A model generated the notes under the pieces. That model was not told where the DNA came from and did no database searches. It saw only the letters and a program-made list of their open reading frames with translations. This document shows, piece by piece, positions 54,021 to 63,699 of a DNA stretch of 64,000 bases. The DNA comes from an uncultured Methylocystaceae bacterium. GTDB taxonomy: Bacteria > Pseudomonadota > Alphaproteobacteria > Rhizobiales > Beijerinckiaceae. The position numbers and the translations under genes are program-made. The stretch covers positions 1 through 64,000 of the forward strand of contig CALMZV010000069.1 of assembly GCA_937870755.1 (NCBI GenBank), given 5' to 3'. Each line of letters begins with the position of its first letter. Position 1 is the first letter of the stretch.

Positions 54021-55322
54021 TCAGGCGCCCAAATTCGCATCGGTCAGCGCGGGCGGCGTCGGCCCGCCGCAGGCCCAGTCCAGCAGTTCGATCGTGTGGA
54101 CCGCCGGCAGGCCGCCGCCCGACAACTGCACGAGGCAGCCGATATTGCCGGCGGCGATGGCCTGCGGTTTCAACCGTGCGATGTTGCGCAGCTTTCTGTC
54201 GCGCAGCCGCCCGGCGAGTTCTGGTTGCAGGATGTTGTAGGTTCCCGCCGAGCCGCAGCAGATGTGGCCTTCGGGAATGTCTCGCACCACGAATCCCGCC
54301 TTGCGTAGAAGCTCTTTCGGCAGGTCCGTGATCTTCTGTCCGTGCTGCAGCGAGCAGGCGGCATGATAAGCGAGCGTGAGCGACGGTTTGCGCGTGGGAG
54401 CCCAGTCGAGTGTGGCGAGATATTCGGACACGTCTTTCGCCAGCGCGGACACGCGCGCGGCTTTTTCCGCGTAGGCCCCATCCTCGCGCAGCATGAAACC
54501 ATAGTCCTTGAGGGTCGCCCCGCAGCCGGAGGTCGTGACGACGATGGCGTCCAGCCCGCCGTGCTCGATCAGCCGCGTCCACGCAGCGACATTCCTGCGC
54601 GCGAACGCGAGCGCCTCCTGTTCGCGACCCATGTGATGGACGAGCGCGCCGCAGCAGGCCTCTCCGGGCGCGGCGACGGTTTCGACGCCGAGCCGCGCGA
54701 AGAGCCGGCGCGCGGCAGCGTTGATCGAGGGTTGCAGTTCCGGCTGCGCGCAGCCCTCGAGCAGCGCCACGCGCCCGCGGCGCGTCGTTGCGACGACGTG
54801 CGTTTCCGGCGGCGCCGGGAACGGCGCGCGCACCAGCGCCAGCATGGCGGACAAGCGCGCGCCCGGCCCCGGCAGCCGCGCCAACAGGGACGCCAGCGGC
54901 CGCGCCAGCGCGCCCGCGCGCAAAGCCAGGCGGAACCGGTTGCGATAGGGCAGGATGCCGGCGAGCGCCGCGCGCATCAGCCGGTCGGACCACGGGCGCT
55001 TGTAATGTTGCGCGATATAGGCGCGCGCATGATCAACGAGATGCATGTAATGCACGCCCGAAGGGCATGTGGTCATGCACGAAAGGCACGACAGGCAACG
55101 ATCGACATGGGCGACGACCTCCGGGCCCGGCGTCTTCGCGCCCTCCAGCATGTCCTTTATGAGATAAATGCGCCCGCGCGGGGAATCGCGTTCGTCGCCG
55201 AGCAGCATGTAGGTCGGGCAGGTCGCGGTGCAGAAGCCGCAATGCACGCAGGCGCGCAGGATTTTCTCCGAATCCCGCATGCGCGGATCGAGAAGCGCGG
55301 CCTGCGAGAAGTTCGTCTGCAT
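54021..55322 (-). CDS. glcF: Glycolate oxidase iron-sulfur subunit GlcF
   Basis: Electron-transfer subunit of glycolate oxidase. The 433-residue protein has two ferredoxin-type clusters: C25-C28-C31-C35 and C77-C80-C83-C87 (both CxxCxxCxxxCP). Two CCG domains follow, with GEACCGALVHHMG and EGHICCGSAGTYN. The last gene of the glcD-glcE-(UPF0314)-glcF operon, 4 nt after the membrane-protein gene. It passes electrons from GlcD/GlcE to the membrane. Confidence 0.95.
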   Translation of the reverse strand: MQTNFSQAALLDPRMRDSEKILRACVHCGFCTATCPTYMLLGDERDSPRGRIYLIKDMLEGAKTPGPEVVAHVDRCLSCLSCMTTCPSGVHYMHLVDHARAYIAQHYKRPWSDRLMRAALAGILPYRNRFRLALRAGALARPLASLLARLPGPGARLSAMLALVRAPFPAPPETHVVATTRRGRVALLEGCAQPELQPSINAAARRLFARLGVETVAAPGEACCGALVHHMGREQEALAFARRNVAAWTRLIEHGGLDAIVVTTSGCGATLKDYGFMLREDGAYAEKAARVSALAKDVSEYLATLDWAPTRKPSLTLAYHAACSLQHGQKITDLPKELLRKAGFVVRDIPEGHICCGSAGTYNILQPELAGRLRDRKLRNIARLKPQAIAAGNIGCLVQLSGGGLPAVHTIELLDWACGGPTPPALTDANLGA

Positions 55323-55326
55323 CTGT

Positions 55327-55911
55327 TCACCCGCCGCCCTGCCACGCCTTGATGGCGTCGAGCGGATACAACAACATGATCACGTTCAATGTGAGATTGT
55401 CGCGGATGATGGCGCCGACGATCAATTCCATCGCCAGCGCCAGCGTCACCGTCGCCCAGACCGGCAGGCGGCTTGCAAGCAGAAAGCCGACCATCATCGC
55501 GCCGACGTCCGAGACGGAGTTGAGAACGGAATCGCCGTAATAGTCGAGCGCGATCGTCGCCTCGCGGTACCGGTTGATGATCCACGGCGTATTCTCGGCG
55601 ACCTCCCATGCGACCTCGATGAACGTCGCCATCAGAATGCCCAGCGCGAGATTGGGCCTTGCGCCGAGGAGTCGCGCGACCAGCCAGTACAATCCGTAGA
55701 AGACGAACCCGTGAATGACGTGCGAGAACGTGTACCAGTCCGTTATGTGCTGCGAATTCTCCGAAGAAAACGTGACGCCGTGCCAGAGCTTGACGTAGCC
55801 GCATTTGCATATGAGCGGATGGCCCATCGCCCACAACACGAGCGCCCCGAGAATGACGAGATCGACCGCAAAAGACACATAGAGAAGATTTCGGACTTTA
55901 GACGCCGTCAT
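55327..55911 (-). CDS. UPF0314/DUF2585 family membrane protein
   Basis: Integral membrane protein of 194 residues and unknown function. Hydrophobic segments are at about 12-30 ([18 protein letters not shown]), 62-84, 87-105, 133-150 and 152-172. The family core [18 protein letters not shown] and [18 protein letters not shown] is recognisable as UPF0314, a family known mainly in alphaproteobacteria. It overlaps the glcE end by 14 nt and is 4 nt before glcF, so it is embedded in the glycolate oxidase operon. Whether it helps the oxidase, for example as a membrane anchor, is not known. Confidence 0.85.
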   Translation of the reverse strand: MTASKVRNLLYVSFAVDLVILGALVLWAMGHPLICKCGYVKLWHGVTFSSENSQHITDWYTFSHVIHGFVFYGLYWLVARLLGARPNLALGILMATFIEVAWEVAENTPWIINRYREATIALDYYGDSVLNSVSDVGAMMVGFLLASRLPVWATVTLALAMELIVGAIIRDNLTLNVIMLLYPLDAIKAWQGGG

Positions 55912-57070
55912 ACATGAGGCCCGGGTTGAAGAGACGATCTGGATCGAAACTCGCCTTCAGCGCGCGCTGCAATCGCATGACCGATGCAGGCAAGGGCTGA
56001 AACACGTCCACCCGCGCACGCACGTCCGCCGGGGCGCGCACAAGGGTCGCATGGCCGCCAACCTGCGCGACGACGGCGCGCACCATGCCGGCGCCGGCGT
56101 CGCCTTCGGCCGACATCGCGAGCCAGACGAGCCCGCCACCCCAATCGTAGAAATGCGCGAGGGGGCCCGCGCGCTGCGCGAGCCGCACGAAATCCGGCGC
56201 GCGCGAGGGCGCTGTCGAAACGCGCCACACCACGCGACCGTCGCCTGCGAAAAAGGCGACATCGCCGATGTCGCACCAGAGCGAGGCGGTCGCCGCATCG
56301 TCGAGAACTTCGCCCGCGCCGACGATCTTCTGCAGTTCGCCGAGCCGGTAGGCGACCGAATCCGCGAAATTCTCGATGCGCAGCAGCGTACGCGCGCTTT
56401 CGGCGCCCACGCCCGCTGGCAGGTGGGCCGCGCCGCTCACCTCGAACGGCGAGCCGAGCCCGCGCGACAGCGCATCCACCGCGCGCGTGTCGTCCAGCCC
56501 GCGCAGCACGAGCGTGGCCGCACTCTCCGGCCTCGGCAGCAGTTTGAACGTCACTTCGCTCAGGACCCCGAGCGCGCCGAATGCGCCCGCCTGCAGTTTC
56601 ACGAGATCGAGCCCGGTGACGTTCTTCATCACGCGTCCGCCGGACTTGATGGCCTGCGCCAGCCCGTTGACGAACCGCACGCCGATGAGACTGTCGCGCG
56701 CCGCGCCATGCGAGATGCGGCGCGAACCGGAGATGGCGCAGGCGGCGACGGCGCCGATGGTCGACGCGCCCGCGCTCGCAAGCAGCCGCCGGTGATCCAT
56801 CGGCGCGAACGGCAGCATCTGATCGTGTGCGGCGACGAGACTTTCCACGTCCGCGAGCGGCGTGCCGGCGCGCGCGGCGACCACCATTTCGCCAGGCTCG
56901 TAGAGCGTGACGCCCGCAAGATTCTTCGTCGACAGCGTGGCGGGCGGCGCGACGGGACGGCCAAGCGCCTGGCGCGTTCCGCCGCCGACGATCCGCAGCG
57001 CGGACTTGCGCGCGCGCGCCGTGCGCACGCAGTCGACAAGCTCGTCCTCGCTGTGCGGCGCGAAGATCAC
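55898..57070 (-). CDS. glcE: Glycolate oxidase FAD-binding subunit GlcE
   Basis: Second flavin-type subunit of glycolate oxidase, 390 residues. The FAD-binding PCMH domain starts [24 protein letters not shown]. The segment [30 protein letters not shown] contains the conserved substrate/FAD loop. The stop is overlapped by the UPF0314 gene and the start overlaps the glcD stop by 4 nt. In E. coli GlcD, GlcE and GlcF are all required for activity. Confidence 0.94.
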   Translation of the reverse strand: MIFAPHSEDELVDCVRTARARKSALRIVGGGTRQALGRPVAPPATLSTKNLAGVTLYEPGEMVVAARAGTPLADVESLVAAHDQMLPFAPMDHRRLLASAGASTIGAVAACAISGSRRISHGAARDSLIGVRFVNGLAQAIKSGGRVMKNVTGLDLVKLQAGAFGALGVLSEVTFKLLPRPESAATLVLRGLDDTRAVDALSRGLGSPFEVSGAAHLPAGVGAESARTLLRIENFADSVAYRLGELQKIVGAGEVLDDAATASLWCDIGDVAFFAGDGRVVWRVSTAPSRAPDFVRLAQRAGPLAHFYDWGGGLVWLAMSAEGDAGAGMVRAVVAQVGGHATLVRAPADVRARVDVFQPLPASVMRLQRALKASFDPDRLFNPGLMYDGV

Positions 57071-58500
57071 GCGGCCCGTCCCTCGAGCGGAAAGACTTTC
57101 GCCGAATTGAGCAGCCAGGTTTCGTCGAACGCGGCGCGCGCGCGCATCTGCTGCGCGAGATCGTCCACTGTAAACTGACGCGGCATGAGATCGCGTTTCT
57201 CGACGCCCACGCCGTGCTCGCCGGTGAGGCAGCCGCCGACCTCCACGCAGAATTTCAGTATGTCCTCGCCTGCCTTCTCGGCTTTCTCCTGCTCGGCGGG
57301 ATCGTTGACGTTGTACATGATCAGCGGATGCATGTTGCCGTCGCCGGCATGGAACACGTTGGCCACGCGTAGACCATAGCTCCGGACGATCTCGTCGGTG
57401 CGTTTGAGAACGCGCGCCAGCTGGCCGAGCGGCGCGGTGCCGTCCATGCAGATATAGTCAGCCACGCGGCCGGTGGCGCCGAACGCGGATTTGCGGCCTT
57501 TCCAGATCGCGGCCGTCTCCATCGCGCTTTTCGACTCGCGCACGGTGGTCACGCCATGGCGTTCGGCGATCGCGACAATCCTGCGCAATTGCGCATCCAT
57601 CTCGGCCTCGGATCCTTCCACCTCGACGATCAGCAGTGCGCCCGCGTCGAGCGGATAACCGGCCCTGGCGAATGCCTCGCAGATTTCGATGGCGAGCTTG
57701 TCCATGAACTCGATGGCGACCGGCACGATGCCGGCGGCGATAATGTCAGCGACGCAGGCGCCGGCCGCCTCGCTGCTCGCAAAGCCGAACAGCACCGGCC
57801 GCGCGTTTTCCGCCTGGCGCAGGATGCGCACCGTCGCCTCGGTGACGATTCCGAGCTGGCCCTCGTGGCCGACGATCAGGCCAAGCAGATCGTAGCCCGG
57901 CGCATCGAGCCAGTCGCCGCCGATCTCGACGATCGTTCCGTCGATCAGGACCATCGTCACGCCCAGCACATTGTTGGTCGTCACGCCGTATTTGAGGCAA
58001 TGCGCGCCGCCGGAGTTCATGCCGATATTGCCGCCGATGGTGCAGGCGAGCTGCGAGGACGGATCGGGCGCATAAAAGAAACCGTCCGCAGCCACCGCAT
58101 CCGAAATGCCAAGATTGGTGACGCCGGCCTCCACCCGCGCGACGCGGTTGGCGTAGTCGACATCGAGAACGCGCGTCATCTTCGTCAGCGCGACGACGAC
58201 CGAATCCTCCTGCGGGATGGCCCCGCCCGACAGCGAGGTGCCGGCGCCGCGCGGCGTGACCTTCACGCCCGCTCCATGACAGTAACGCAGCACGGCGGCC
58301 GTCTCCTGCGTGGAGCGCGGCAGCACGACGGCGAGCGGAACGGAGCGATAGGCGGTGAGCGCGTCGGTCTCGAAGGCGCGGCGCTCGTCGAGGCCGGTCA
58401 CCAGACACCCGGGCGGCACGATGCGCGCCAACCCCACGACGATCTCCTCGCGCCGCGCGAGGATCGCGGGATCGGGCGCGGGAAAACGAATGCTCGACAT
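57067..58500 (-). CDS. glcD: Glycolate oxidase catalytic subunit GlcD
   Basis: FAD-linked oxidase of 477 residues that converts glycolate to glyoxylate. It has the PCMH FAD domain (VTPRGAGTSLSGGAIP, IGGNIGMNSGGAHCLKYG) and the FAD-oxidase C domain (FHAGDGNMHPLI, GGCLTGEHGVGVEKRDLM). The start MSSIRFPAPDPAILARR at 58500 fits the family; the frame upstream to 58716 crosses the divergent lutA promoter. First gene of the operon. D-lactate dehydrogenases share this fold, but glcE and glcF support the glycolate role. Confidence 0.95.
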   Translation of the reverse strand: MSSIRFPAPDPAILARREEIVVGLARIVPPGCLVTGLDERRAFETDALTAYRSVPLAVVLPRSTQETAAVLRYCHGAGVKVTPRGAGTSLSGGAIPQEDSVVVALTKMTRVLDVDYANRVARVEAGVTNLGISDAVAADGFFYAPDPSSQLACTIGGNIGMNSGGAHCLKYGVTTNNVLGVTMVLIDGTIVEIGGDWLDAPGYDLLGLIVGHEGQLGIVTEATVRILRQAENARPVLFGFASSEAAGACVADIIAAGIVPVAIEFMDKLAIEICEAFARAGYPLDAGALLIVEVEGSEAEMDAQLRRIVAIAERHGVTTVRESKSAMETAAIWKGRKSAFGATGRVADYICMDGTAPLGQLARVLKRTDEIVRSYGLRVANVFHAGDGNMHPLIMYNVNDPAEQEKAEKAGEDILKFCVEVGGCLTGEHGVGVEKRDLMPRQFTVDDLAQQMRARAAFDETWLLNSAKVFPLEGRAA

Positions 58501-58646
58501 AACGCGCTCCCGGCGCGCCGGCGCCGCGCGCCTGTTGCCTGAAATGGGACGCCGCCGAAAAATCTTCAACGGCTCGGGACTGTGGTATAGATGACAGCAG
58601 TCGGCGCGCCGTTGCAAGAGCGCGGCGGGCCGAGGGGAGGAACGAA

Positions 58647-59432
58647 ATGGTCGAAACCGGCCGCAAAATTCGCGTCGGTTTGTTCGCGACCTGCCTCGTC
58701 GACCTGTTTCGCCCAACGGTCGGGTTCGCCGCCGTCAAGCTGCTCGAAGACGCCGGCTGCGTGGTGGAGGTTCCGGCCCAGACCTGTTGCGGGCAGCCCG
58801 CTTTCAATTCGGGCGACACGAACGCCGCGCGCGCGATCGCGCTGCAGGCGATCGAGACGTTCGCCCCCTACGATTACGTCGTCGCGCCGTCCGGCTCGTG
58901 CGCCGGCATGATGGCGAAACATTATCCCGAACTGTTCGAGCACGATCCGGAACTGCGCGCGCGCGCGATCGCATTTTCAGCCAAGGCGTTCGAACTCGTC
59001 TCGTTCCTGGTGGACGTGCTGGGCGTCACGCGCGTCGCCGCGCGTTTTCCGCATTCCGTCGCCTATCATGACTCCTGCTCGGGCCTGCGCGAGATGAGTG
59101 TGCAGGCGCAGCCGCGCGCGCTGCTCGAGACGGTCGAAGGGCTGGAGCTGCGCGAACTTTCGGAAGCCGATACGTGCTGCGGCTTCGGCGGCGCCTTCGC
59201 CGTCAAATTCGGCGAGATCTCAACCGCCATCGTCGACCGCAAGACACAGGATGTCGCGGCGACTGGCGCGCCGGTGCTGCTGGCCGGGGATCTCGGCTGT
59301 CTGATGAACATCGCCGGACGGCTGAAGCGTCAGGGCAGCTCCGTCGCCGTGCGGCACGTGGCCGAAGTGCTCGCCGGCATGACGGAGGCGCCGCCGATCG
59401 CTGAAGCGCCCGCCGGCCCGAAAAAGGGGTAG
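58647..59432 (+). CDS. lutA: Lactate utilisation protein A (LutA/YkgE)
   Basis: Fe-S oxidoreductase subunit of 261 residues for L-lactate oxidation. Two CCG domains are visible: ATCLVDLFRP ... PAQTCCGQPAFNSGD, and YHDSCSGLREMSVQ ... DTCCGFGGAFAVKFGEIS. The ATG has a strong GGAGGAAC ribosome binding site. Divergent from glcD across 146 nt; lutB begins 4 nt after its stop. Confidence 0.95.
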   Translation: MVETGRKIRVGLFATCLVDLFRPTVGFAAVKLLEDAGCVVEVPAQTCCGQPAFNSGDTNAARAIALQAIETFAPYDYVVAPSGSCAGMMAKHYPELFEHDPELRARAIAFSAKAFELVSFLVDVLGVTRVAARFPHSVAYHDSCSGLREMSVQAQPRALLETVEGLELRELSEADTCCGFGGAFAVKFGEISTAIVDRKTQDVAATGAPVLLAGDLGCLMNIAGRLKRQGSSVAVRHVAEVLAGMTEAPPIAEAPAGPKKG

Positions 59433-59436
59433 GCCC

Positions 59437-60876
59437 ATGAGCGTTCACGCCCACCCCACCACGCCGCAATTTTCCGCCAACGCCCATCGCGCGATGGGCG
59501 ACGGCAACCTGCAAGAGGCGCTCGCGCGGCTGCGCGTGGGCTTTTCCACGCGGCGCGCGGCGGCGATCGCCGACCTGCCGGAATTCGACGCGTTGCGCGA
59601 CGCGGCCCGCGACATCAAGATCCACACGCTCGCCCACCTCGATCTCTATATCGAGGCCTACGAACAGCGCGTGAAGGAAAGCGGCGGGCATGTGCATTTC
59701 GCGCGCACGGCGGAGGAGGCGCGGCGCATCGTACTCGACATCTGCGCAGCGCACGGTGCGAAGACCGTCGCAAAAGGCAAGTCGATGATCTCGGAAGAGA
59801 TCGCGCTCAACGACGCGTTGATCGCGGCCGGCGTGCGGCCGATCGAGACCGATCTCGGCGAATACATCATCCAGTTGCGCGGCGAAATGCCCTCGCACAT
59901 CATCGGCCCCGCCGTTCATCTGACGAAAGACCAGGTGGAGGCCGATTTCCGCCGCGCGCACACGCATCTGCCGCACGACCGCGACCTGACCGAGCCGAGC
60001 GCGATGCTGGCGGAAGCGCGCGCGGTGCTGCGTGAGAAATTCATCGCCGCCGATGTCGGCATCACCGGCGCCAATTTCCTGATCGCGGAAACCGGAACCT
60101 CCGTCATCGTCACCAACGAGGGCAACGGCGATCTATCGCAGACGCTGCCGAAGGCGCACATCGTGCTCGCCTCGCTGGAAAAGATCACGCCGACGCTGGA
60201 GGACGCCGCGCAGATCTTGCGCGTGCTGGCGCGCTCGGCGACGGGTCAGGAGATGAGCGTCTACACGACCTTCGCCACCGGCCCGCGCCGCGCGGGCGAC
60301 CCGGACGGGCCGCAGGAATATCACGTGGTGCTGCTCGACAACGGCCGCTCGGCCATGCTGGGCACGGAGTTCGAGGACATGCTGCGCTGCATCCGCTGCG
60401 GCGCCTGCATGAATCATTGCCCAGTCTATCACGCGGTGGGCGGGCACGCGTATGGCTGGGTCTATCCCGGCCCAATGGGCGCGGTGCTGACGCCCTCGCT
60501 GATCGGCGTGGAGAAGGGCGGACAATTGCCGAACGCCTCCACCTTCTGCGGAAAATGTGAAGACGTGTGCCCGATGCGTATTCCCCTGCCGAAGATGATG
60601 CGCCACTGGCGCGAGCGCGAATTTGAACGCCACATGACCGCGCGTCCGCAGCGCGCGGGCCTGGGCGTGTGGGCCTTCTTCGCGAAGCGCCCCGCGCTCT
60701 ACCGGCTCGGGACGGCGCTCGCGATGCGGGCGCTCGCCTTCACCGGACGCACGACAGGCAGGATTTCCAAACTGCCGCTTGCGGGGGGCTGGACGGCGAC
60801 GCGCGATTTTCCCGCGCCGCAGGGCCGCACGTTCCAGAGTCAATGGCGCGACCGCACGAAAGCGAAGGCCAGATGA
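59437..60876 (+). CDS. lutB: Lactate utilisation iron-sulfur protein B (LutB/YkgF)
   Basis: Iron-sulfur protein of 479 residues in the LutABC L-lactate oxidase complex. An LUD domain occupies the first 300 residues (GKSMISEEIALN, ETGTSVIVTNEGNGD). Two clusters follow: C318-C321-C324-C328 (CIRCGACMNHCP) and C371-C374-C378 (CGKCEDVCP). A DUF3390-like tail comes last. The stop overlaps the lutC start by 4 nt. Confidence 0.95.
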   Translation: MSVHAHPTTPQFSANAHRAMGDGNLQEALARLRVGFSTRRAAAIADLPEFDALRDAARDIKIHTLAHLDLYIEAYEQRVKESGGHVHFARTAEEARRIVLDICAAHGAKTVAKGKSMISEEIALNDALIAAGVRPIETDLGEYIIQLRGEMPSHIIGPAVHLTKDQVEADFRRAHTHLPHDRDLTEPSAMLAEARAVLREKFIAADVGITGANFLIAETGTSVIVTNEGNGDLSQTLPKAHIVLASLEKITPTLEDAAQILRVLARSATGQEMSVYTTFATGPRRAGDPDGPQEYHVVLLDNGRSAMLGTEFEDMLRCIRCGACMNHCPVYHAVGGHAYGWVYPGPMGAVLTPSLIGVEKGGQLPNASTFCGKCEDVCPMRIPLPKMMRHWREREFERHMTARPQRAGLGVWAFFAKRPALYRLGTALAMRALAFTGRTTGRISKLPLAGGWTATRDFPAPQGRTFQSQWRDRTKAKAR

Positions 60877-61550
60877 GCGCGCGCGAGGAAATTCTTTCCG
60901 GCATTCGCCGCTCGCTGAAGGCGACTGGCGCCGAGGGTCCGCGCCGCGCCGCCGTCGGCGCGCGGCTGGCGATGCGCCCGCGCGGCGTCGTGCCCGCGCG
61001 CGGCAGGCGCGATCCGGCCGGGCGCACGGCGCTGTTCGTCGCAATGGCGCAGGCTGCGCTGGCGACCTGCGCGGTGGTGACATCGCCGCAGGACGCGCCA
61101 GCGGAAGCCGCGCGTTTCCTGCGCGACGCAAACCTGCCCGCGCGGCTGCGCATGGGCGCGGACCCGCTGTTCGCCGACATGGACTGGAGCGCGACGCAGA
61201 TCGAAATATCGCACGGGCCGTCCGACGGTCACGACCTCAACGGACTGAGCCGCGCGTTCGCCGGCGTCGCCGAGACCGGCACGCTGATGCTGGCGTCGGG
61301 CGCCGACAATCCGACGACGCTCAATTTCCTGCCCGACAATCACATCGTCGTCGTCAGCGCCGACGACATCGAGGGCGACTACGAGAGCGCATTCGACCGG
61401 CTGCGCGCGCTCTACGGCGACGGGCTGATGCCACGCGCGCTGAACATGGTCACCGGCCCTTCGCGGTCGGCCGACATCGCGCAGACCATGCTTCTGGGCG
61501 CGCACGGGCCGCGCAAACTGCACATCATCGTCATCGACGCCGCCGGTTAG
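60873..61550 (+). CDS. lutC: Lactate utilisation protein C (LutC/YkgG)
   Basis: Third component of the LutABC complex, 225 residues with an LUD domain. The family stretch AGVAETGTLMLASGADNPTTLNFLPDNH is clear and MVTGPSRSADIAQTMLLGAHGP is near the C-terminus. The ATG (MSAREEILSGIRRSL) overlaps the lutB stop. No lactate permease or LutR regulator gene is visible next to it. Confidence 0.94.
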   Translation: MSAREEILSGIRRSLKATGAEGPRRAAVGARLAMRPRGVVPARGRRDPAGRTALFVAMAQAALATCAVVTSPQDAPAEAARFLRDANLPARLRMGADPLFADMDWSATQIEISHGPSDGHDLNGLSRAFAGVAETGTLMLASGADNPTTLNFLPDNHIVVVSADDIEGDYESAFDRLRALYGDGLMPRALNMVTGPSRSADIAQTMLLGAHGPRKLHIIVIDAAG

Positions 61551-61608
61551 CGCGTCCCCTCGGGAACCGGACGCGGCCTGCGCCGTTTCCTCGCCAAGGA
61601 GACGATGC

Positions 61609-61836
61609 ATGGCCCAAACGAACACCAGGACGAATAAGACTGCCGAAAAGTCCGCGACGCCGAGGCGACCGCGGCTGGACGCGGCGCGCCGGAAGAAGCG
61701 CGACGACAAGCTGGAAGAGGCGCTGGAAAAGACGTTCCCGGCTTCCGACGCGCCCTCGCAGACCCAGCCCTCGGGCGGCACGACAAGCACCGAGCCGCCG
61801 CCGCTCGGCCAGAAAACCGGCGAACGGCGGCGTTAA
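61609..61836 (+). CDS. Small conserved hydrophilic protein
   Basis: Protein of 75 residues, strongly charged, with no membrane segment. The core KLEEALEKTFPASDAPSQTQ resembles small alphaproteobacterial proteins with the FPASDP signature. The N-terminus is Lys/Arg/Thr-rich and the tail Pro/Gly-rich; most of it is likely disordered. The ATG follows an AAGGAGAC site at good spacing. It lies 58 nt after lutC. The function is unknown. Confidence 0.7.
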   Translation: MAQTNTRTNKTAEKSATPRRPRLDAARRKKRDDKLEEALEKTFPASDAPSQTQPSGGTTSTEPPPLGQKTGERRR

Positions 61837-61978
61837 GTCGCTCGCCTGCCTTATTTGCGAGTCGAATCGGCGCTAATCTTCGACTAAGAGACGGGTGGGT
61901 CGGCGCGAGCCGGCCCTTTCGTGCGTTCGCGCGGCAGGTTCCACCCCCTGCGCGCGCGGCGGCAGCGCAGGTTTCGGC

Positions 61979-63373
61979 ATGCAGTTCCTTCCATCGATTG
62001 CTGACAAGAGCTTTCCGGCCGGGCGCATCTTTGCGGTGCGCGCCCTGGCCGCCGCGACGCTGACGGGCGCGCTGCTGGCCGCCCCGGCCAGCGCGCAGGC
62101 GCCCTCCGCCCCCGGTCAGATGACCCCCACGACCTCCGCCGCGCCCGCCCCTCCGGTTCCGGCGCCCGCGCCTGCGGCTCCGTCTGCTCCAGCGCCAGGG
62201 CCGGCCGGCGAGCCCGCCCCCGCGCCGCAAGCGCAGGCCAAGCCCAAACCCAAGCCGAAGCCCAAGCCCGCCATCCGCGAATGGGCGCTGTCGGACGATC
62301 CGACGCCCTCGTTCCAGCCCGAGACGTTCTACGCGACGGTGGCGGCTTCCGAGCGCTACGCGGCGATCGCCGACATGGGCGGCTGGCCGACCGTGCCGGG
62401 GAACGTGGGTCCGGGTTCGCCGGGCAAGACCATCGCCGTCCTGCGCAAGCGGCTGGCGATCGAAGGGGACCTGCCGGAGGCGAACGCGGCGGGCGAGGCA
62501 AGGGGAGAGGCCTGGGACGAGACGCTGGCGGCCGCCGTGCGGCGCTTTCAGGGCCGGCACGGGTTGCGCAAGTCGGGCGTCGTCTCCGGCTCTACGCTGC
62601 GCGCGATGAACGTGCCGGCGCGCGTGCGGTTCAAGCAGCTCGCCTCCAGCGCGCAGCGCCTCGCCGGCAACACGTTCGGGTTCGGCGACCGCTACGTGGT
62701 CGTCAACATCCCCTCGGCCGCCGTCGAGGCGATCGAGAATGGCCGCGTCGTCAAGCGCTACGTGGCGGTCGTGGGCGATGTGGATCATCGCTCGCCGGAG
62801 GTGGAATCGAAAATCAGCGCGGTGAACGTCAACCCGACCTGGACAGCGCCGACCTCGATCATCAAGAACGAGATCATCCCGAAAATGCGGCGCGACCCCG
62901 GCTACCTGTCGCGCGCGCGCATCCGCATTCTCGACGGCCGGGGGAACGAAGTTCATCCCGGCAGCATCGACTGGAATTCGGAACGGGCGGTCAACTATAC
63001 GCTGCGGCAGGATTCCGGCGCGCATAATTCGCTCGGCGCGCTGCGCATCCAGATGCCGAACAAGCATGCGGTCTATATGCACGACACCCCGTCCAAGGGG
63101 TATTTCGGTCGCGACTATCGCTTCCTGTCGCATGGCTGCGTACGCGTGCAGGGCGTGGCCGACCTCGCCGCCTGGCTGCTTGGTCCGCAATGGGACGGCA
63201 AGGCGGTGTTGCAGCAGGTGGCCAAGGGCGAGCGGCAGGATTTGAAACTTTCGCAATCCGTCCCAGTTATATGGGTGTACATGACTGGCTGGGCTTCGGC
63301 CGACGGCGCGGTCCATTTCGCCGACGACGTCTATCAGGTCGACACGATCGGACTGCAGGCGTCGGCGAACTGA
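61979..63373 (+). CDS. L,D-transpeptidase with peptidoglycan-binding domain (YcbB-like)
   Basis: Periplasmic enzyme of 464 residues. The signal region (about 1-45) has a hydrophobic core AVRALAAATLTGALLAAP and cleavage after ASAQ. A Pro/Ala/Lys linker (including KPKPKPKPKP) is followed by a peptidoglycan-binding domain (about 155-205, TLAAAVRRFQGRHGLRKSG) and a YkuD domain (about 235-400). The active site is SHGCVRVQ, with His385 and Cys387, and YMHDTPSKGYF before it. This is the YcbB-like layout, implying 3-3 cross-link formation. The start at 61979 was chosen because of the signal peptide. Confidence 0.92.
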   Translation: MQFLPSIADKSFPAGRIFAVRALAAATLTGALLAAPASAQAPSAPGQMTPTTSAAPAPPVPAPAPAAPSAPAPGPAGEPAPAPQAQAKPKPKPKPKPAIREWALSDDPTPSFQPETFYATVAASERYAAIADMGGWPTVPGNVGPGSPGKTIAVLRKRLAIEGDLPEANAAGEARGEAWDETLAAAVRRFQGRHGLRKSGVVSGSTLRAMNVPARVRFKQLASSAQRLAGNTFGFGDRYVVVNIPSAAVEAIENGRVVKRYVAVVGDVDHRSPEVESKISAVNVNPTWTAPTSIIKNEIIPKMRRDPGYLSRARIRILDGRGNEVHPGSIDWNSERAVNYTLRQDSGAHNSLGALRIQMPNKHAVYMHDTPSKGYFGRDYRFLSHGCVRVQGVADLAAWLLGPQWDGKAVLQQVAKGERQDLKLSQSVPVIWVYMTGWASADGAVHFADDVYQVDTIGLQASAN

Positions 63374-63449
63374 GGTGTCCGAACGCACAGACCGTCGCAG
63401 AGACAACTGTCAGTCTTTGCATAAGGTGCGTCTTGATGGAGGATATGCC

Positions 63450-63686
63450 ATGCGCATTGCAACATTGATCGCGGGGGCGACGCTGGTCGCGGCGATCGCG
63501 ACGCCGGCTTCGGCACAGCGCTGGCGCCACTATTACGACGAGCCGGTCTACGGCGCGCCCTACTACCGCTCCGCGCCCGCGCCGCGCTACTGCCAGAGGC
63601 TGTGCGAATACGACCGCTCGCCCTGCGACCCGATCCAGTTCAAGGTCGCGGACGGTCGGTGCTCGGGCGTCTACACGCGCCCGTGA
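63450..63686 (+). CDS. Small secreted Cys/Tyr-rich protein
   Basis: Protein of 78 residues with a signal peptide (MRIATLIAGATLVAAIATPA, cleavage after ASA). The mature part is RWRHYYDEPVYGAPYYRS, then a Cys-containing region CQRLCEYDRSPCDP and GRCSGVY; four Cys may form disulfides. The ATG is preceded by a strong GGAGGA site. It is expected in the periplasm. No family recognised. Confidence 0.8.
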   Translation: MRIATLIAGATLVAAIATPASAQRWRHYYDEPVYGAPYYRSAPAPRYCQRLCEYDRSPCDPIQFKVADGRCSGVYTRP

Positions 63687-63699
63687 CGGTTCGCGATTC

